Origin: JAWKTM01 sp041399085
GTDB lineage: Bacteria; Planctomycetota; Planctomycetia; Pirellulales; Pirellulaceae
Reading direction: 5' to 3'
Length of the DNA stretch: 56,919 nt
Assembly (NCBI GenBank): GCA_041399085.1
Contig: JAWKTM010000045.1
Location: forward strand, 1-56,919
Shown here: positions 56,278-56,919 of the stretch, piece after piece
Numbering within the stretch: position 1 is the stretch's first letter
Layout: each line of letters begins with the position of its first letter
Translations under genes and position numbers: made by a program
The notes under the pieces: generated by a model
The model's database searches: none
Told to the model about the DNA's origin: nothing
Seen by the model: the letters and a program-made list of their open reading frames with translations, nothing else

Positions 56278-56919
56278 ATGCGTGACGAAGCGAGAGGCTA
56301 CGGAAGAAGCTGGCGTTGGATGTTACTGGCATCGGCGGCGTTGGCAATGCTGTCGCGTGTCGCGACGGCTCAGGAACCCTCACTGCCGAAGGGCGACGCG
56401 GTGATTCGCGCGGCGGCGGCGGGCGAATCGGAGATCGTCATCACAACCACCGCGCGATTGGCTGGCGCGATTCATTCGCTCACGTGGAACGGTCGCGAGT
56501 TTGTCGACAGCACGGATCACGGGCGGCAGATTCAATCGGCGTCGAATCTGGACGCTGGTTCCCCGATGACGCCCGAGACGTTCAATCCCACGGAGGCCGG
56601 TTCGCGACGTGACGGAGCCGGAGCCACATCGACCAGCCGGCTGTTGCATTTGGTCGCGTCCGGCAACACGCTTCAAACAACCACGCGGATGGCGTTCTGG
56701 TTGGCTCCGGGCGAAACGTCGGGAGGACATCCGGCGAAGAATCGCCAGTTGCTCTCCGACCACTTGTTGACCAAGCGAGTTACGATTGGCGTGGCCGACA
56801 TGCCGCAAGTCGTTCAGTACGACGTGAGTTTTAGCTTGCCGGTGGGCGAGCGTCACCACTACGCCCAGTTTGAAGCCGTGACTGGCTACATGCCGGCCGA
56901 ATTCGAGAAGTTTTGGAAG
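56278..56919 (+). CDS. Exported protein of unknown function, cut by right edge
   Basis: The frame is open from ATG 56278 to the end of the window (214 residues seen). It starts with a basic region and a signal peptide (RWMLLASAALAMLSRVATAQE). The mature part reads as a beta-rich domain: EIVITTTARLAGAIHSLTWNGREF, DAGSPMTPETFNPTEAGSRR, LLHLVASGNTLQTTTRMAFWL and VVQYDVSFSLPVGERHHYAQFE. I do not recognise the family; such planctomycete proteins often belong to secreted beta-sandwich enzymes acting on sugars. It follows fhcA by 42 bases on the same strand but is unlikely to work with it. Confidence 0.7.
   Translation, partial: MRDEARGYGRSWRWMLLASAALAMLSRVATAQEPSLPKGDAVIRAAAAGESEIVITTTARLAGAIHSLTWNGREFVDSTDHGRQIQSASNLDAGSPMTPETFNPTEAGSRRDGAGATSTSRLLHLVASGNTLQTTTRMAFWLAPGETSGGHPAKNRQLLSDHLLTKRVTIGVADMPQVVQYDVSFSLPVGERHHYAQFEAVTGYMPAEFEKFWK

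Overview
The window reads as one chromosomal stretch of a Planctomycetes bacterium, probably of the Pirellulales type. The evidence is the gene content rather than any marker RNA: a DUF1501 secreted protein with a Tat signal, a BNR/sialidase-like secreted protein, tetrahydromethanopterin-type C1 genes in a bacterium (an MfnB-like gene and fhcA), long secreted proteins with Ala/Pro-rich tails, and an unusual cytochrome bc operon with a split cytochrome b and a giant multihaem cytochrome. No rRNA or tRNA gene was recognised.

Layout. 1-4550 (minus strand): a multi-PAS hybrid histidine kinase cut by the left edge, a redoxin and TatD. 4792-7671: a DUF1501 protein and a sialidase-like protein. 7974-30397: one 22 kb respiratory block, all on the plus strand. 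It holds Rieske, cytochrome b N-part, cytochrome b C-part, an about 1,730-residue multihaem cytochrome c, two cupredoxin-like proteins, a dihaem cytochrome c, CtaC, CtaD, CtaA, CtaB, CtaE, CtaF, an ABC exporter pair, SCO, DUF420 and a small CxxC membrane protein. It therefore encodes a quinol-to-oxygen branch (bc-type complex, periplasmic carriers, A2-type haem-copper oxidase) together with its haem A and copper assembly factors. 30625-37364: an accessory stretch with a 38-bp tandem repeat, a broken CheB-CheR sensor kinase, an IS3-family element sitting between copies of a longer repeat, a 14-unit array of about 21-bp period, and a nested inverted repeat. 37517-46720: a large secreted glycosyl-hydrolase-like protein, a universal stress protein, a P2-type ATPase and an SDR. 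46740-56919: small uncharacterised membrane and soluble proteins, an MfnB-like protein, an NHLRC2-like lipoprotein, a geranylgeranyl-reductase-like flavoprotein, a Tat-exported CAP protein, FhcA, and a secreted protein cut by the right edge.

The most striking biology is in the respiratory block. CtaE carries a coiled-coil insertion of about 285 residues in a loop predicted to face the periplasm. The giant cytochrome c of the bc operon also begins with one membrane anchor followed by a long periplasmic coiled coil. The Rieske protein has a cytoplasmic extension with four copies of an LAAAR-type motif. Together these suggest a physically tethered bc/oxidase supercomplex (inference).

Quality warning. 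Many conserved genes are broken by one-base shifts, densest at about 8,200-10,600, 13,950-16,250, 30,800-34,900 and 48,500-49,100. Translating all frames restores the expected motifs (cytochrome b, haem sites, the Rieske protein, MfnB), so most of these look like sequencing or assembly errors rather than gene death. Coordinates for such genes span the whole reconstructed gene.
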